The translations under genes and the position numbers were made by a program. From positions 496,001 through 560,000 of the forward strand of contig NZ_JAHVJQ010000002.1 of NCBI RefSeq assembly GCF_019801145.1: a DNA stretch of 64,000 nucleotides. Direction: 5' to 3'. This document shows, one piece after another, positions 14,437 through 23,053 of the stretch (positions are counted from its first letter, which is position 1; every line of letters begins with the position of its first letter). The stretch comes from Leisingera aquaemixtae. GTDB taxonomy: Bacteria > Pseudomonadota > Alphaproteobacteria > Rhodobacterales > Rhodobacteraceae. The notes below the pieces were generated by a model. It ran no database searches, had not been told where the DNA came from, and saw only the letters and a list, made by a program, of their open reading frames with translations.

Positions 14437-17175
14437 TCACTCCGGTCCGCTGCGGTAGAGCTGCAGTCCGCCGAAGACATGTGTCGTACGGCCCGCTTTG
14501 TCCCGCCTTGCCCGTGCGAACAGCTCCCCGCTTGCGTAGCTGCCGTCGCTGGTGCGCAGCCGCAACTGGTAGTGGAAGGACTGCCCTATCGTCAGCACAT
14601 CTTGCAGTCCGTCTTTTATGAAGTCCCGGTCCTCCTCGTGAACACGCTCCAGCAGTTTTTCCACCGACGGAACGTCTGTGCCTTGTTTATAGCCCAGCAG
14701 GCCGTACATCGGCGGGTTCCAGACCGGCACGTTGTTCATCACGTCGAAGGAGAAAATACCGACGGACAGATGGTTCTGCACCGCAACGCTGCATCCGAGC
14801 ATCAGGTCGCGCTCGTCGAATTTGGCCTTGTCCCAGCACACACCGATCAGCTGGATGTTTTCGCCATGCGAATCCTGGAACACCATCAAGCTGCCGGCAA
14901 TGTTCAGGGTGTTGCCGGTATCGTCAAAGAACCGCGCCTCGAATTCGAAGGAGCCGCCGTCGACAAACAGCCGGTCCAGTCTTGATTGCAGGCTTGTGCG
15001 GTCCTCGGGGTGGACCCTGGCCAGCAGGCCGTCGAGGCTCAGGCCGGCTGTTTCATCGTCGATGCCGAGAATGGCGTGGGATTCGGGGGAGAGATATGTT
15101 TCGTCGGTTTGCAGGTTCTGGGTCCAGAAGCCAACCCGCGTGACCTTGCTGACCAGCCGCAGGACGTCATTGAAGGGCTCATTGTCGAACCGGGTCACCG
15201 TAATGGAGAGGCCAATCAGCTTTTGGTGCAGGTCCAGGACCGGGGAGAGGATCAGAGTATAGTAATCGCTGCCGGACAGGACCGGAATGCGCCGGGTTTC
15301 CTGCAGCCGAAGCACTGTATTTGCGATCGGCGCCAGGGCCGGAAAACCGCTGGGCAGATGGCAGTGGCTAAGGTGCAGGCCGGTTGGAGGAAGTTCGCCA
15401 ATGCCGAACACATCCTGCGCCACGCGCGACAGCCGCCGGATGATCAATGCCTGATCAGCCAGGGCCACGGCATAAGGCGAAGATGCCAGCATCGCTTCCA
15501 GCTCGGACGCCAGCGCCTGGCGCTCTGCCGAGCTGATCTGCAATTCCTCGTTGACGGTCAGCAATTCCTCATTGGTGGATTGCAGCTCTTCGTTGGAGGT
15601 TTCCAGCTCTTCATTGGTGGCCTGGAACTCCTCGTTGGTGGATTGCAGCTCCTCGTTTGAAGACTGCAGCTCCTCGTTGGCGGTCTGAAGTTCCTCAATC
15701 GTCTGTTGCAGCGCCTCCTGAGTGGAGCGGATTTCCAGCTCCATCCGCTCGACATACTCGCGCTGATCGCGGTCGGAGATTTCCTCGAATTTGAGTTCTT
15801 TTTCTTCCTCGAACTTGGAGTTGATTGCCAGCAGGCAATGCACCTCGCCGCCCTTGTGGTTGAGGAAGGGGAACGCCTGGAGCTGAACCCGGTTGCCGGT
15901 GGGCAGGGAAACGCTATGCCAGCGCCCATCGCGGCGCTCTTCGTTTCGGATAGACACCGCGATCAGGCTGGAGGCCTCGCTGCGCAGCGGGTCGATCAGC
16001 ATCTTCACGTTCAGCGAGGTCGACATTCCGGCCCGGATCTCGCTGTAGACGCTGATATCGCCCAGGACCTCGATGATGTCGCCATTGCGGGTGCAGATCA
16101 GCCCGTTGGGCGCCACGGACCGCGCAAGAGAGAGTTCAGCCTGCGCAGCCTGCTCTGCCGCTGCCTGTGCCGCAGACTTCCGCAGGGTGCGGGTTCGCAG
16201 GTAGGAGGTTCCGGGTGAGCTCGAGGAAACGGTCAGTTCGCCGGAAATGCCGCGGCGCTTGCCGAAGATCTTGTCCGCACCCTGACGGGCTTCGAAATAG
16301 ATACCCATCTCGCCCACGGTTTCGGACGTGCCCAGGAACAGCAAACCGCCCGGGGCCATCGAATAATGCAGCCTGGTGAGCACCCGTTCCTGCAGCGCCA
16401 GGTTGAAATAGATCAGAACGTTGCGGATGGTGACCAGGTTGACATTGATGAAGGGCGGATCCTGGAACACGTTGTGGCGCGAAAACAGTGTCACGCTGCG
16501 CAGTTCCTGCCGCACCGTGATTTCGTTCTCGCCAAGGACAAAATACTCCTTCAGGTAGTTGGGAGGAATATCCTGGGCCGCGGAGATCGGGTAAATCCCC
16601 TTCCTCGCCACTTCGATGGCGTTCTGGTCGATGTCGGTGGCAAAGATCTGAACGTTGTTCTTGGTCAACGCGTGAAGGCCGCCCAGATACTCTGCTATGA
16701 GAATGGCAATCGAATAGGCTTCTTCACCGGTGGCGCAGCCAACCACCCAAACCCGGATCGGGCCAGGGCCGTGGTTTACCAGCTGCTTCTCCAGATGCTC
16801 ATTCAGCTTGCGGAATTGTTCCGGGTCGCGGAAAAACTGGGTGACCGAGATCAGCAGATCGCGGTGCAGAGCGTCGACCTCGTCGAGGTTCGTCCGGCAA
16901 AAATCGACATAGCTCTCATAGTCTTCGATACCCAGCGCCGTCATCCGCCGGGCAATCCGGCGGTTCAGGGTGTTTTCCTTGTAATTGGCAAAATCAACCC
17001 GGGTGCGGGCCTGGAGGATGCCGAACAATTCGCTAAGCTTGCTGGGTTCGCCGGCAGCGGGCCGCAACTGGTCCAAGTTGCGGGGCTGGGCAAGAATCTT
17101 CTCAGTATGCTCGCCAATCTGTTCCGGTGTCAGGGTCAGATCGATGCAGCCGGTTTCAATGGCCGAGACCGGCAT
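14437..17175 (-). CDS. CheR methyltransferase - coiled coil - PAS protein (downstream part of a broken CheB-CheR fusion)
   Basis: From the first ATG after an upstream stop codon (17173-17175), this frame encodes 912 residues. Contents: the tail of a CheB domain (residues 1-20, MPVSAIETGCIDLTLTPEQI), a complete CheR-type SAM methyltransferase (about 45-310; SVTQFFRDPEQF, VWVVGCATGEEAYSIAIL), an eight-heptad EELQxxN coiled coil (about 493-545), and PAS-like segments to the C-terminus. CheB-CheR-PAS fusions are usually sensory proteins tied to histidine kinases, and here a kinase follows. The upstream CheB part is in the same reading frame but separated by TAA at 17248-17250. The ATG has only GACGGA directly in front, a poor ribosome site, so expression depends on reinitiation or readthrough. 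Confidence 0.85.
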   Translation of the reverse strand: MPVSAIETGCIDLTLTPEQIGEHTEKILAQPRNLDQLRPAAGEPSKLSELFGILQARTRVDFANYKENTLNRRIARRMTALGIEDYESYVDFCRTNLDEVDALHRDLLISVTQFFRDPEQFRKLNEHLEKQLVNHGPGPIRVWVVGCATGEEAYSIAILIAEYLGGLHALTKNNVQIFATDIDQNAIEVARKGIYPISAAQDIPPNYLKEYFVLGENEITVRQELRSVTLFSRHNVFQDPPFINVNLVTIRNVLIYFNLALQERVLTRLHYSMAPGGLLFLGTSETVGEMGIYFEARQGADKIFGKRRGISGELTVSSSSPGTSYLRTRTLRKSAAQAAAEQAAQAELSLARSVAPNGLICTRNGDIIEVLGDISVYSEIRAGMSTSLNVKMLIDPLRSEASSLIAVSIRNEERRDGRWHSVSLPTGNRVQLQAFPFLNHKGGEVHCLLAINSKFEEEKELKFEEISDRDQREYVERMELEIRSTQEALQQTIEELQTANEELQSSNEELQSTNEEFQATNEELETSNEELQSTNEELLTVNEELQISSAERQALASELEAMLASSPYAVALADQALIIRRLSRVAQDVFGIGELPPTGLHLSHCHLPSGFPALAPIANTVLRLQETRRIPVLSGSDYYTLILSPVLDLHQKLIGLSITVTRFDNEPFNDVLRLVSKVTRVGFWTQNLQTDETYLSPESHAILGIDDETAGLSLDGLLARVHPEDRTSLQSRLDRLFVDGGSFEFEARFFDDTGNTLNIAGSLMVFQDSHGENIQLIGVCWDKAKFDERDLMLGCSVAVQNHLSVGIFSFDVMNNVPVWNPPMYGLLGYKQGTDVPSVEKLLERVHEEDRDFIKDGLQDVLTIGQSFHYQLRLRTSDGSYASGELFARARRDKAGRTTHVFGGLQLYRSGPE
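15541..15696 (-). repeat. 21-bp tandem coding repeats (EELQSTN heptads)
   Basis: About seven to eight degenerate 21-bp units encode heptads such as EELQTAN, EELQSSN, EELQSTN, EEFQATN, EELETSN and EELLTVN. This is the signalling coiled coil between the CheR and PAS parts and is characteristic of the CheB-CheR fusion family. Confidence 0.9.
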
Positions 17176-17247
17176 TCCGTCGTATTTCGCAGAACCTGGC
17201 TCTTGTGCAATGGTAATCCCGCCGCCTTCGCGGATTGACGGTAAGCT

Positions 17248-17691
17248 TTAGCTGTCATCACTGCCGGTGCCTGCCAGAACGATGCTAACGCAGCGTTCTC
17301 CGCACTCTTCGGCAATGCTTTTGAACAGGGGGTCGGCGAATGGCTTTGCAGATGCCGGGTGCTCTGCGGGATCGCGCAGACGCAGCTTGCTGCCCTCAAA
17401 CGCCACATCATTGTCTGGCGGCGCGATGTAAATGGTGCCCGGAACGGGGTCGGTTTCGCCGTCCAGTTCCACCACCGGCAGTGTTGCTTCGCGGGCAATC
17501 AGCGAAGTCAGATCGCTTTTTTGGGAGGGCGAAATTTGCTGGGCGATCACATAGATGGTGTTGTCTGTACGGGGGAGATTCTTTACCAGAAGCAACAGCG
17601 CCTCCAGACCGTCAGCGGAGGAGGCAATACAGGCTACATGGAGACTGCTGTTGTCCGCACCGGCTTTTGTGTCCTGTTCCAGGTCTTCCAT
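17248..17691 (-). pseudogene. truncated, degenerate CheB methylesterase domain
   Basis: The 147-residue piece starts MEDLEQDTKAGADNSS at the ATG 17689-17691 and ends at TAA. It is recognisable as CheB: IASSADGLEALLLLVKNLP corresponds to the GASAGGLEAL serine block, IAQQISPSQKSDLTSLIAR to the VQHLSPDHKSLLAELLAR block, and IVLAGTGSD to the aspartate block. The serine and aspartate remain, but the catalytic histidine (QH) is glutamine (QQ), so the esterase triad is broken even before the premature stop removes the last strands. It lies between the frameshifted receiver gene and the CheR-PAS frame. Confidence 0.75.
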
Positions 17692-17718
17692 GCGATTAAC
17701 GGTCTTCTTATTTGGGCT

Positions 17719-18159
17719 TCAAGCACACCTATCCTGCCTGCAGCTTTCCGCCGACGGCTCCAGCCAAGCTATGCGGTGGCGCAATAATTGTCGATCATCT
17801 TCAGCAGTTGGCCCTTGTGTCACCGGCTTGGGAGCAAACCCGTTCATGCCCAGCCCCTTGACAATAGCATCGTCGTGATAGGCTACATCAGCGGTCACCG
17901 CAACGATCGGCAGACTGCTGGGGGGATCGACCGGAGCAGCGCGAATTTGCCGAGTCGCCTCGACCCCGGACACCCGCGGCATGTGCAGGTCCATAAGCAC
18001 CAGACCGTATTCGTTCGGCGCGCTGCTGAGCATGTCGATGCTGGCTTGACCATCTTCGGCAATTTCAACGTCAACCCCAAGCGCCACAATGATTTCTCGC
18101 ATCATGTATCGCGTGAATTCGTCATTTTCGACGAGCAGGACTTTCCGCGGGTTGTTCAT
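17719..18159 (-). CDS. single-domain response regulator with frameshifted C-terminus
   Basis: A receiver domain of 146 residues as it stands. Key residues are present: acidic pair in VENDEF, phospho-acceptor D57 in LMDLHMPRVSG, T in AVTAD and K111 in APKPVT. After T114 the expected last helix is missing and an odd tail (QGPTAEDDRQLL and onward) is read instead. Removing one base at 17817 restores KGQLLKMIDNYCATA and a stop at 17769-17771, a normal REC ending of about 129 residues. A one-base insertion in the ACAC run is therefore likely. It heads the minus-strand signalling cluster with the CheB/CheR gene and the kinase. Confidence 0.75.
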   Translation of the reverse strand: MNNPRKVLLVENDEFTRYMMREIIVALGVDVEIAEDGQASIDMLSSAPNEYGLVLMDLHMPRVSGVEATRQIRAAPVDPPSSLPIVAVTADVAYHDDAIVKGLGMNGFAPKPVTQGPTAEDDRQLLRHRIAWLEPSAESCRQDRCA

Positions 18160-18431
18160 CAGCTGGTTCCGTCTGTGCTGCGGCTGCGATCAGAAACAGG
18201 TATCCGGTCACGGCATTGTCTCGAGGGTGACCAAGCCGGCTCCTCAGTGGTTCCGCAAAGTCAGGTGTTTCAGCGGGATGGCCGACCTTGGGTCCCACTG
18301 GCATCATGGGACTCTTTCAACCTGCGGCCAACGTGTCCGAGCCGGCCGCAGATCTTCTTTTGGGTGATTTGTAGCCCGTAACACACTTTTGGCGGTATTG
18401 TTCTGGTAAGCCCTTCAATCCGCGGCGTTTA
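18160..18431. other. gene-free spacer between the signalling island and ubiB
   Basis: About 270 bp with no supported gene. It should contain the promoter for the leftward signalling cluster and the 3' end of the ubiE-ubiB transcript; I see no strong terminator hairpin or promoter boxes. Confidence 0.4.
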
Positions 18432-19961
18432 TCAGGTCAGCAAGGCGATGACGGCAAAGATCCCGGTGGCGCCGGCCGCGCCCAGAACGGCAGGAGCCAC
18501 CCAGCTTCTGTTGCTGACAGGCCGTATGCCATTCTGCGCGGCCTGCGCGATCAGCGCCTGTTCCACCAGTGCGGGCAGGCGGGGACCAAAGCGGGCCATC
18601 ACCTTGGCGGTGTCCAGCAGGTCGGTGACGACAGCGCGGGGGCCGATGGATTTCTTGATATAATCCTCGACCACCGGCCGGGCCGCCTCCCAGATGTTGA
18701 TACGCGGATCGAGCGAGCGGGCGACGCCCTCGACCACCACCATGGTGCGCTGCAAGAGGATCAGCTCGGTGCGGGTTTCCATGCCAAAGCGTTCGGTCAC
18801 TTCGAACAGGTAGTTCAGCAGGCGGCCCATCGAGATCTGCGAAGCGTCCATGCCGAAGATCGGCTCACCCACCGCGCGCAGGGCGCGGGCGAATTCGTCG
18901 ACGTCCCGGTTTGCGGGCACATAGCCGGCCTCGAAATGAACCTCGGCCACGCGTTTGTAGTCGCGCTTGATGAAGCCATAGAGAATTTCGGCATAAACCC
19001 GGCGGGTGTATTCGTCGATGTGGCCCATGATGCCGAAGTCGTAGGCAATGATATCGCCGTTGGCCGCCACCTTGAGGTTGCCCTGGTGCATGTCGGCGTG
19101 GAAGAAGCCGTCGCGCAGCGCATGGCGCAGGAACAGAGACAGGACACGGTCAGCCAGCAGCTTGCGGTCATGGCCCGCCGCATCCAGCGCCTCATTGTCG
19201 CCGAGCGGAATGCCGTCGGCCCAGCCCATAGTCATCACCCTGCGGGCGGAATAGGCCCAGCGGATTTCGGGCAGCTGGAAGCCTTCGTCCTTGGCTGTAT
19301 TGGCAGCAAATTCCGAAGCTGCAGCGCTTTCCAGCCGCAGGTCCAGCTCGCCCTGCACAACGCCGTCGAAATGCTCGATCACATCCATCGGCTTCAGGCG
19401 GCGGGCGCCGGGCGCGAACAGGTCAACAATGCGGGCGGCAAAGTAGAAGGCATCGACGTCCTTGTTAAAGGCGCGCTCAATGCCGGGGCGCAGCACCTTG
19501 ACGGCCACTTCCTCGCCGGTTTCCTTCAGCGTTGCCCGGTGCACCTGGGCGATGGAAGCGGCGGCGATCGGGTCGCTGAAGTCAGAGAATATCTCGGAGA
19601 CCGGGCGGCCCAGCTCCTTTTCCACTTCGGCCAGCGCCGCGGCGCGAGAGAACGGCGGCAGCTTGTCCTGCAGGACACGCAGCTGGTTGGCCAGATCCTT
19701 GCCCACAACGTCGGGCCGCGTCGAAAGCACCTGGCCGAACTTGATGTAGGCAGGCCCCAGCGCGTTCAGCGCGCGGGTTTCGGGCGGCATCAGCGGATCG
19801 CCCTTGTAGCCCAGCCATTTGAACGGCCAGCCCAGCAGCCGGGCCAGCACCCGGATCGGCTTTGGCGCCTCGAACGCCTCCAGCACCGAATGCATGGCCC
19901 CGGTGCGCTCGAAAGTGGCGCCTGTGCGGATCAGGCGCAGAATATTATGAGGGCCGCGCAT
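18432..19961 (-). CDS. ubiB: UbiB-family atypical kinase (ubiquinone biosynthesis)
   Basis: UbiB is a membrane-associated ABC1/ADCK-type protein kinase-like ATPase needed for ubiquinone synthesis. The 509-residue protein contains the KxGQ signature in AYIKFGQVLSTRPD, the alanine-rich nucleotide loop AAASIAQVH, the catalytic block FFHADMHQGNL and the metal-binding DFGIMG, and ends with a hydrophobic pair (WVAPAVLGAAGATGIFAVIA). The ATG lies 3 bp beyond the ubiE stop, so ubiE-ubiB is one operon. Length is normal. Confidence 0.95.
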   Translation of the reverse strand: MRGPHNILRLIRTGATFERTGAMHSVLEAFEAPKPIRVLARLLGWPFKWLGYKGDPLMPPETRALNALGPAYIKFGQVLSTRPDVVGKDLANQLRVLQDKLPPFSRAAALAEVEKELGRPVSEIFSDFSDPIAAASIAQVHRATLKETGEEVAVKVLRPGIERAFNKDVDAFYFAARIVDLFAPGARRLKPMDVIEHFDGVVQGELDLRLESAAASEFAANTAKDEGFQLPEIRWAYSARRVMTMGWADGIPLGDNEALDAAGHDRKLLADRVLSLFLRHALRDGFFHADMHQGNLKVAANGDIIAYDFGIMGHIDEYTRRVYAEILYGFIKRDYKRVAEVHFEAGYVPANRDVDEFARALRAVGEPIFGMDASQISMGRLLNYLFEVTERFGMETRTELILLQRTMVVVEGVARSLDPRINIWEAARPVVEDYIKKSIGPRAVVTDLLDTAKVMARFGPRLPALVEQALIAQAAQNGIRPVSNRSWVAPAVLGAAGATGIFAVIALLT

Positions 19962-19964
19962 GGA

Positions 19965-20717
19965 TTAGATCTTCCAGCCCGAGTGCAGGCAGGCAATGCC
20001 CATCGACAGGTTGCGGTACTTGGCGTTCCCGAACCCCGCCTGCTTTACCATGCCCAGGAAGGTTTCCTGATCCGGAAACTTGCGGATCGATTCCACCAGG
20101 TACTGGTAGCTGTCGTAATCGCCGGCAATCATCTGCCCCATCCTTGGGATCACGTTGAAGGAATAGAGGTCGTAGAGCTTCTGCAGACCGTCATTCGGAA
20201 GCTGCGAGAACTCCAGCACCATCAGCCGGCCGCCGGGGCGCAGCACCCGGTAGGCTTCATTCAGCGCTTCCTGCGGTCGGGTGACGTTCCGGATGCCGAA
20301 GGAGATGGTGTAGACGTCGAATGTGTTGTCCTTGAACGGCAGCTTCATGGCGTCGCCGGTGACCCAGTCGAGGCTGTCGGCCATCTGTTCGGCCTCGGCG
20401 CGCTTGCGGCCCTCCTCCAGCATCGGGCGGGTGAGGTCCAGCACGGTGGAGTGGCCGTGCCCTGCGCGTTTCAGAAATCGGAAGGAAATGTCGCCGGTGC
20501 CGCCCGCCACATCCAGCAGCCGCTGGCCGGGGCGCGGTGCCAGCCAGTCCATCATCGCGTCTTTCCAGACCCGGTGGATGCCGACGCTCATCACATCATT
20601 CATGATGTCGTATTTCGAGGCGACCGAGTTGAAGACCCCCTGCACGCGGCCTGCCTTCTCCTCCTCGCGGACGGTTTCGAACCCGAAATGGGTGGTGTTG
20701 TCGCTGGTGTTGCTCAT
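19965..20717 (-). CDS. ubiE: ubiquinone/menaquinone C-methyltransferase
   Basis: UbiE is the SAM-dependent C-methyltransferase converting 2-methoxy-6-polyprenyl-benzoquinol to its 3-methyl form. The 250-residue protein has the SAM motif [16 protein letters not shown], then [14 protein letters not shown] and the family signatures [18 protein letters not shown] and [20 protein letters not shown]. It is followed immediately by ubiB and is divergent from mutM. Confidence 0.96.
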   Translation of the reverse strand: MSNTSDNTTHFGFETVREEEKAGRVQGVFNSVASKYDIMNDVMSVGIHRVWKDAMMDWLAPRPGQRLLDVAGGTGDISFRFLKRAGHGHSTVLDLTRPMLEEGRKRAEAEQMADSLDWVTGDAMKLPFKDNTFDVYTISFGIRNVTRPQEALNEAYRVLRPGGRLMVLEFSQLPNDGLQKLYDLYSFNVIPRMGQMIAGDYDSYQYLVESIRKFPDQETFLGMVKQAGFGNAKYRNLSMGIACLHSGWKI

Positions 20718-20803
20718 CAGGCTTGCCGTTTGCTGAGTTTGGCCCTTGTTATAAGGCGCTGTGGGGCAGGCACAATGCGGCCCGTTGGTTCAGGAGGGGT
20801 GTA

Positions 20804-21655
20804 ATGCCAGAATTGCCCGAGGTCGAGACGGTGAAACGCGGTTTGGCGCCTGCGATGGAAGGCGCGGTCATTGTGAAGGCCGCTGTGAACCGCCCGGATC
20901 TGCGCTGGCCGTTTCCGGAGCGGATGGCGGAGCGGCTCACCGGCGCAAGGGTCAAAGGCCTTAGACGGCGGTCGAAATACATACTGGCCGATCTGGATAC
21001 CGATGAAACCCTTCTGATTCATCTGGGCATGTCCGGGCGGATGACCGTCTCAGGGGACCCGCTGGGGCAGTTCGCGCATGAGCACCCGCAGGCAGAAAAG
21101 CACGACCATGTGGTGCTGGACATGGACAATGGCGCCCGCATCACCTTCAACGACCCGCGCCGGTTCGGGGCGATGGACCTGCTGGAGACGGCGACGGCAG
21201 ATGCTCACAAGCTGCTGGCGGTGCTGGGGCCGGAACCCTTGGGCAATGATTTTCACGAGGACCATCTGATTGCGGCTTTCAAGGGGCGCAACACGCCGGT
21301 GAAATCTGCATTACTGGATCAGGGAATCATCGCAGGGCTTGGTAACATCTATGTCTGCGAAGCGCTCTTCCGTGCGGGAATTTCGCCACGCCGCAAGGCC
21401 GGGCAGATTGCCGCGCACAGGGTTGCGGCCCTTGTGCCGATCATCCGTAACGTGCTGCAGGACGCCATCCGCGCGGGTGGGTCATCGCTCAAGGATTTCA
21501 GGCAAGCCTCTGGTGAACTTGGATATTTTCAGCATAGTTTTGATGCCTACGGGCGCGAGGGAGAGCCCTGCCGGCGCGAAGGTTGCGCCGGGTCAATTGC
21601 CAGAATCACCCAATCGGGGCGCTCCACCTTCTACTGTGTAAAGTGCCAAAGATAG
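20804..21655 (+). CDS. mutM: formamidopyrimidine-DNA glycosylase
   Basis: MutM (Fpg) excises 8-oxoguanine and formamidopyrimidines. The catalytic N-terminus PELPEVETV (P1/E2 after Met removal) fixes the start at 20804, behind an excellent AGGAGGGG; the longer frame from 20723 would bury the catalytic proline and must be wrong. The 283-residue protein also carries the H2TH region with [18 protein letters not shown] and a C-terminal zinc finger with cysteines in CRREGCAGS and FYCVKCQ. It is divergent from ubiE and followed by an enoyl-CoA hydratase. Confidence 0.97.
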   Translation: MPELPEVETVKRGLAPAMEGAVIVKAAVNRPDLRWPFPERMAERLTGARVKGLRRRSKYILADLDTDETLLIHLGMSGRMTVSGDPLGQFAHEHPQAEKHDHVVLDMDNGARITFNDPRRFGAMDLLETATADAHKLLAVLGPEPLGNDFHEDHLIAAFKGRNTPVKSALLDQGIIAGLGNIYVCEALFRAGISPRRKAGQIAAHRVAALVPIIRNVLQDAIRAGGSSLKDFRQASGELGYFQHSFDAYGREGEPCRREGCAGSIARITQSGRSTFYCVKCQR

Positions 21656-21718
21656 CTTGATCAAAGGGACCCTTTTGGTAAGGACTCGGATCTGAACGGA
21701 ACAACCGAAAGAGAAATC

Positions 21719-22495
21719 ATGGCCTACGAGACGATCAACGTCGATGTGCAGGACCACGTTTGCCTTATTAAACTGAACCGCCCGGAGGCGATGAACGCGC
21801 TCAACCAGGAACTTCTCGGCGAGCTGTGTGACGCTTTGGAAGAGGCTGACGCCAGCGACAAGGTGCGCTGCATTGTGCTGACCGGTTCGGAAAAGGCTTT
21901 CGCCGCGGGTGCCGACATCAAGGAGATGTCGGAGATGACTTTCACCGAGGTGTTTTCCATCAATCTGTTTGCCGATGCCAATGACCGCATCTCGGCAATC
22001 CGCAAGCCCATCATCGCGGCTGTGGCCGGTTATGCGCTGGGCGGCGGCTGTGAGCTTGCGATGCTGTGCGATTTCATCATCGCGGCGGAAACCGCCAAGT
22101 TCGGCCAGCCTGAGATCAACCTGGGGGTCGTTGCGGGCATCGGCGGGACGCAGCGCCTGACCCGCTATGTGGGCAAATCCAAATCCATGGACATGAACCT
22201 GACCGGCCGCTTCATGAACGCTGAGGAAGCAGAGCGCGCGGGCCTGGTGTCGCGGGTGGTGCCGGCCAAGAAGCTGATTGAGGAAGCGACTGCGGCAGCC
22301 CAGAAGATCGCGGAGAAATCTCTTCTGACCGCGATGGCCGTCAAGGAAGCGGTGAACCGCTCCTACGAGCTGCCGCTGAACGAAGGCATTCTGTTCGAGC
22401 GCCGGGTATTCCACTCGATGTTTGCCACCGAAGACCAGAAAGAAGGCATGGCTGCCTTCCTGGAAAAACGCGAGGCGCAGTTCCGGGACAAGTGA
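21719..22495 (+). CDS. enoyl-CoA hydratase
   Basis: A 258-residue crotonase-fold hydratase. The oxyanion-hole blocks [12 protein letters not shown] and [15 protein letters not shown] are intact, and both catalytic glutamates are in place (the GCELAM glutamate and that of [20 protein letters not shown]). It hydrates trans-2-enoyl-CoA in beta-oxidation or amino-acid breakdown; exact chain-length preference is unknown. AAAGAGAAATC precedes the ATG at 21719. A GC-rich hairpin follows at 22522-22545, and rpsT comes next. Confidence 0.93.
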   Translation: MAYETINVDVQDHVCLIKLNRPEAMNALNQELLGELCDALEEADASDKVRCIVLTGSEKAFAAGADIKEMSEMTFTEVFSINLFADANDRISAIRKPIIAAVAGYALGGGCELAMLCDFIIAAETAKFGQPEINLGVVAGIGGTQRLTRYVGKSKSMDMNLTGRFMNAEEAERAGLVSRVVPAKKLIEEATAAAQKIAEKSLLTAMAVKEAVNRSYELPLNEGILFERRVFHSMFATEDQKEGMAAFLEKREAQFRDK

Positions 22496-22521
22496 ACCCG
22501 GTATTTGGCGAAGACGATCAA

Positions 22522-22545
22522 GCGGCGGGCCGGACAGCCCGCCGC
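22522..22545 (+). terminator. hairpin after enoyl-CoA hydratase
   Basis: GCGGCGGGC (22522-22530) pairs with GCCCGCCGC (22537-22545) around CGGACA, 26 bp past the stop, followed only by ATTTGC. A probable but weak terminator. Confidence 0.55.
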
Positions 22546-22713
22546 ATTTGCATTCCGGGACGGTGCGCTTGCATTTCCGCGCAGAGTTGGATAAACGCCG
22601 CCCTCATACATGCGCGTGCAGCCCGCTCAGGCTAGAATCACACCGGTGGTCCGACCCGGGGTTGGCTGGCATTGCGTCCGATTGAAACAGAACCCGAGAT
22701 AAGGTCAGACACC

Positions 22714-22977
22714 ATGGCAAATTCGCCCCAGGCCAAGAAGCGCGCACGTCAGAACGAGAAGCGCTTTGCCGTCAACAAAGCCCGTCGTTCGCGCATCCGC
22801 ACCTTCCTGCGTAAAGTTGAAGAAGCCATCGCTTCCGGCGACAAAGAAGCTGCAACCGCTGCTCTGCGCGCGGCTCAGCCCGAACTGATGCGCGGCGTCA
22901 CCAAGGGTGTGTATCACAAAAACACCGCTTCCCGGAAAATCTCGCGCCTGTCCGCGCGCGTGAAGGCGCTGGGCTGA
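22714..22977 (+). CDS. rpsT: 30S ribosomal protein S20
   Basis: An 87-residue, very basic primary 16S rRNA-binding protein. It starts [17 protein letters not shown], diagnostic for bS20, and ends SARVKALG. The ATG at 22714 follows AGATAAGGT; an upstream in-frame start at 22672 adds a non-homologous leader. The gene is followed by a strong terminator and then the dnaA promoter region, an arrangement (rpsT-dnaA) also known from other alphaproteobacteria. Confidence 0.98.
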   Translation: MANSPQAKKRARQNEKRFAVNKARRSRIRTFLRKVEEAIASGDKEAATAALRAAQPELMRGVTKGVYHKNTASRKISRLSARVKALG

Positions 22978-23023
22978 GATTCGCTCTGCTGAGCAGGCTC
23001 ACGAGCCATTGAAAAGTTGTCAG

Positions 23024-23053
23024 GGCGCTGCAAATTGCAGCGCCTTGTTTTTT
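23024..23053 (+). terminator. rho-independent terminator of rpsT
   Basis: GGCGCTGC (23024-23031) and GCAGCGCC (23037-23044) pair around AAATT, followed by TTGTTTTTT. Confidence 0.92.

Larger units (their letters stand above)
14437..17691 (-). pseudogene. full extent of the CheB-CheR-PAS gene interrupted by an in-frame TAA
   Basis: Taken as one reading frame, 17691 down to 14437 is 1085 codons with a single stop at 17248-17250. Translation on both sides aligns without a gap to the usual CheB end: AGTGSDDS, stop, SLPSIREGGGITIAQEPG against the consensus form GTGSDGTLGLRAIREAGGITIAQDP. So a point mutation, not an indel, split an originally continuous CheB-CheR-PAS protein. The reading frame downstream is long and clean, so the CheR-PAS half may still be used. 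Confidence 0.75.

Noticed and set aside
15541-15696. Tandem 21-bp repeat as a non-coding repeat element
   Set aside because: Explained by the EELQxxN coiled-coil heptads of the CheR-PAS protein.
16730-17238. Frameshift explanation for the broken CheB
   Set aside because: Both sides of the stop are in the same frame and align without a gap, so a nonsense substitution fits better than an indel.
18936-20804. 622-codon plus-strand frame across ubiB and ubiE
   Set aside because: Spans two well-conserved minus-strand genes and their junction; no family features.
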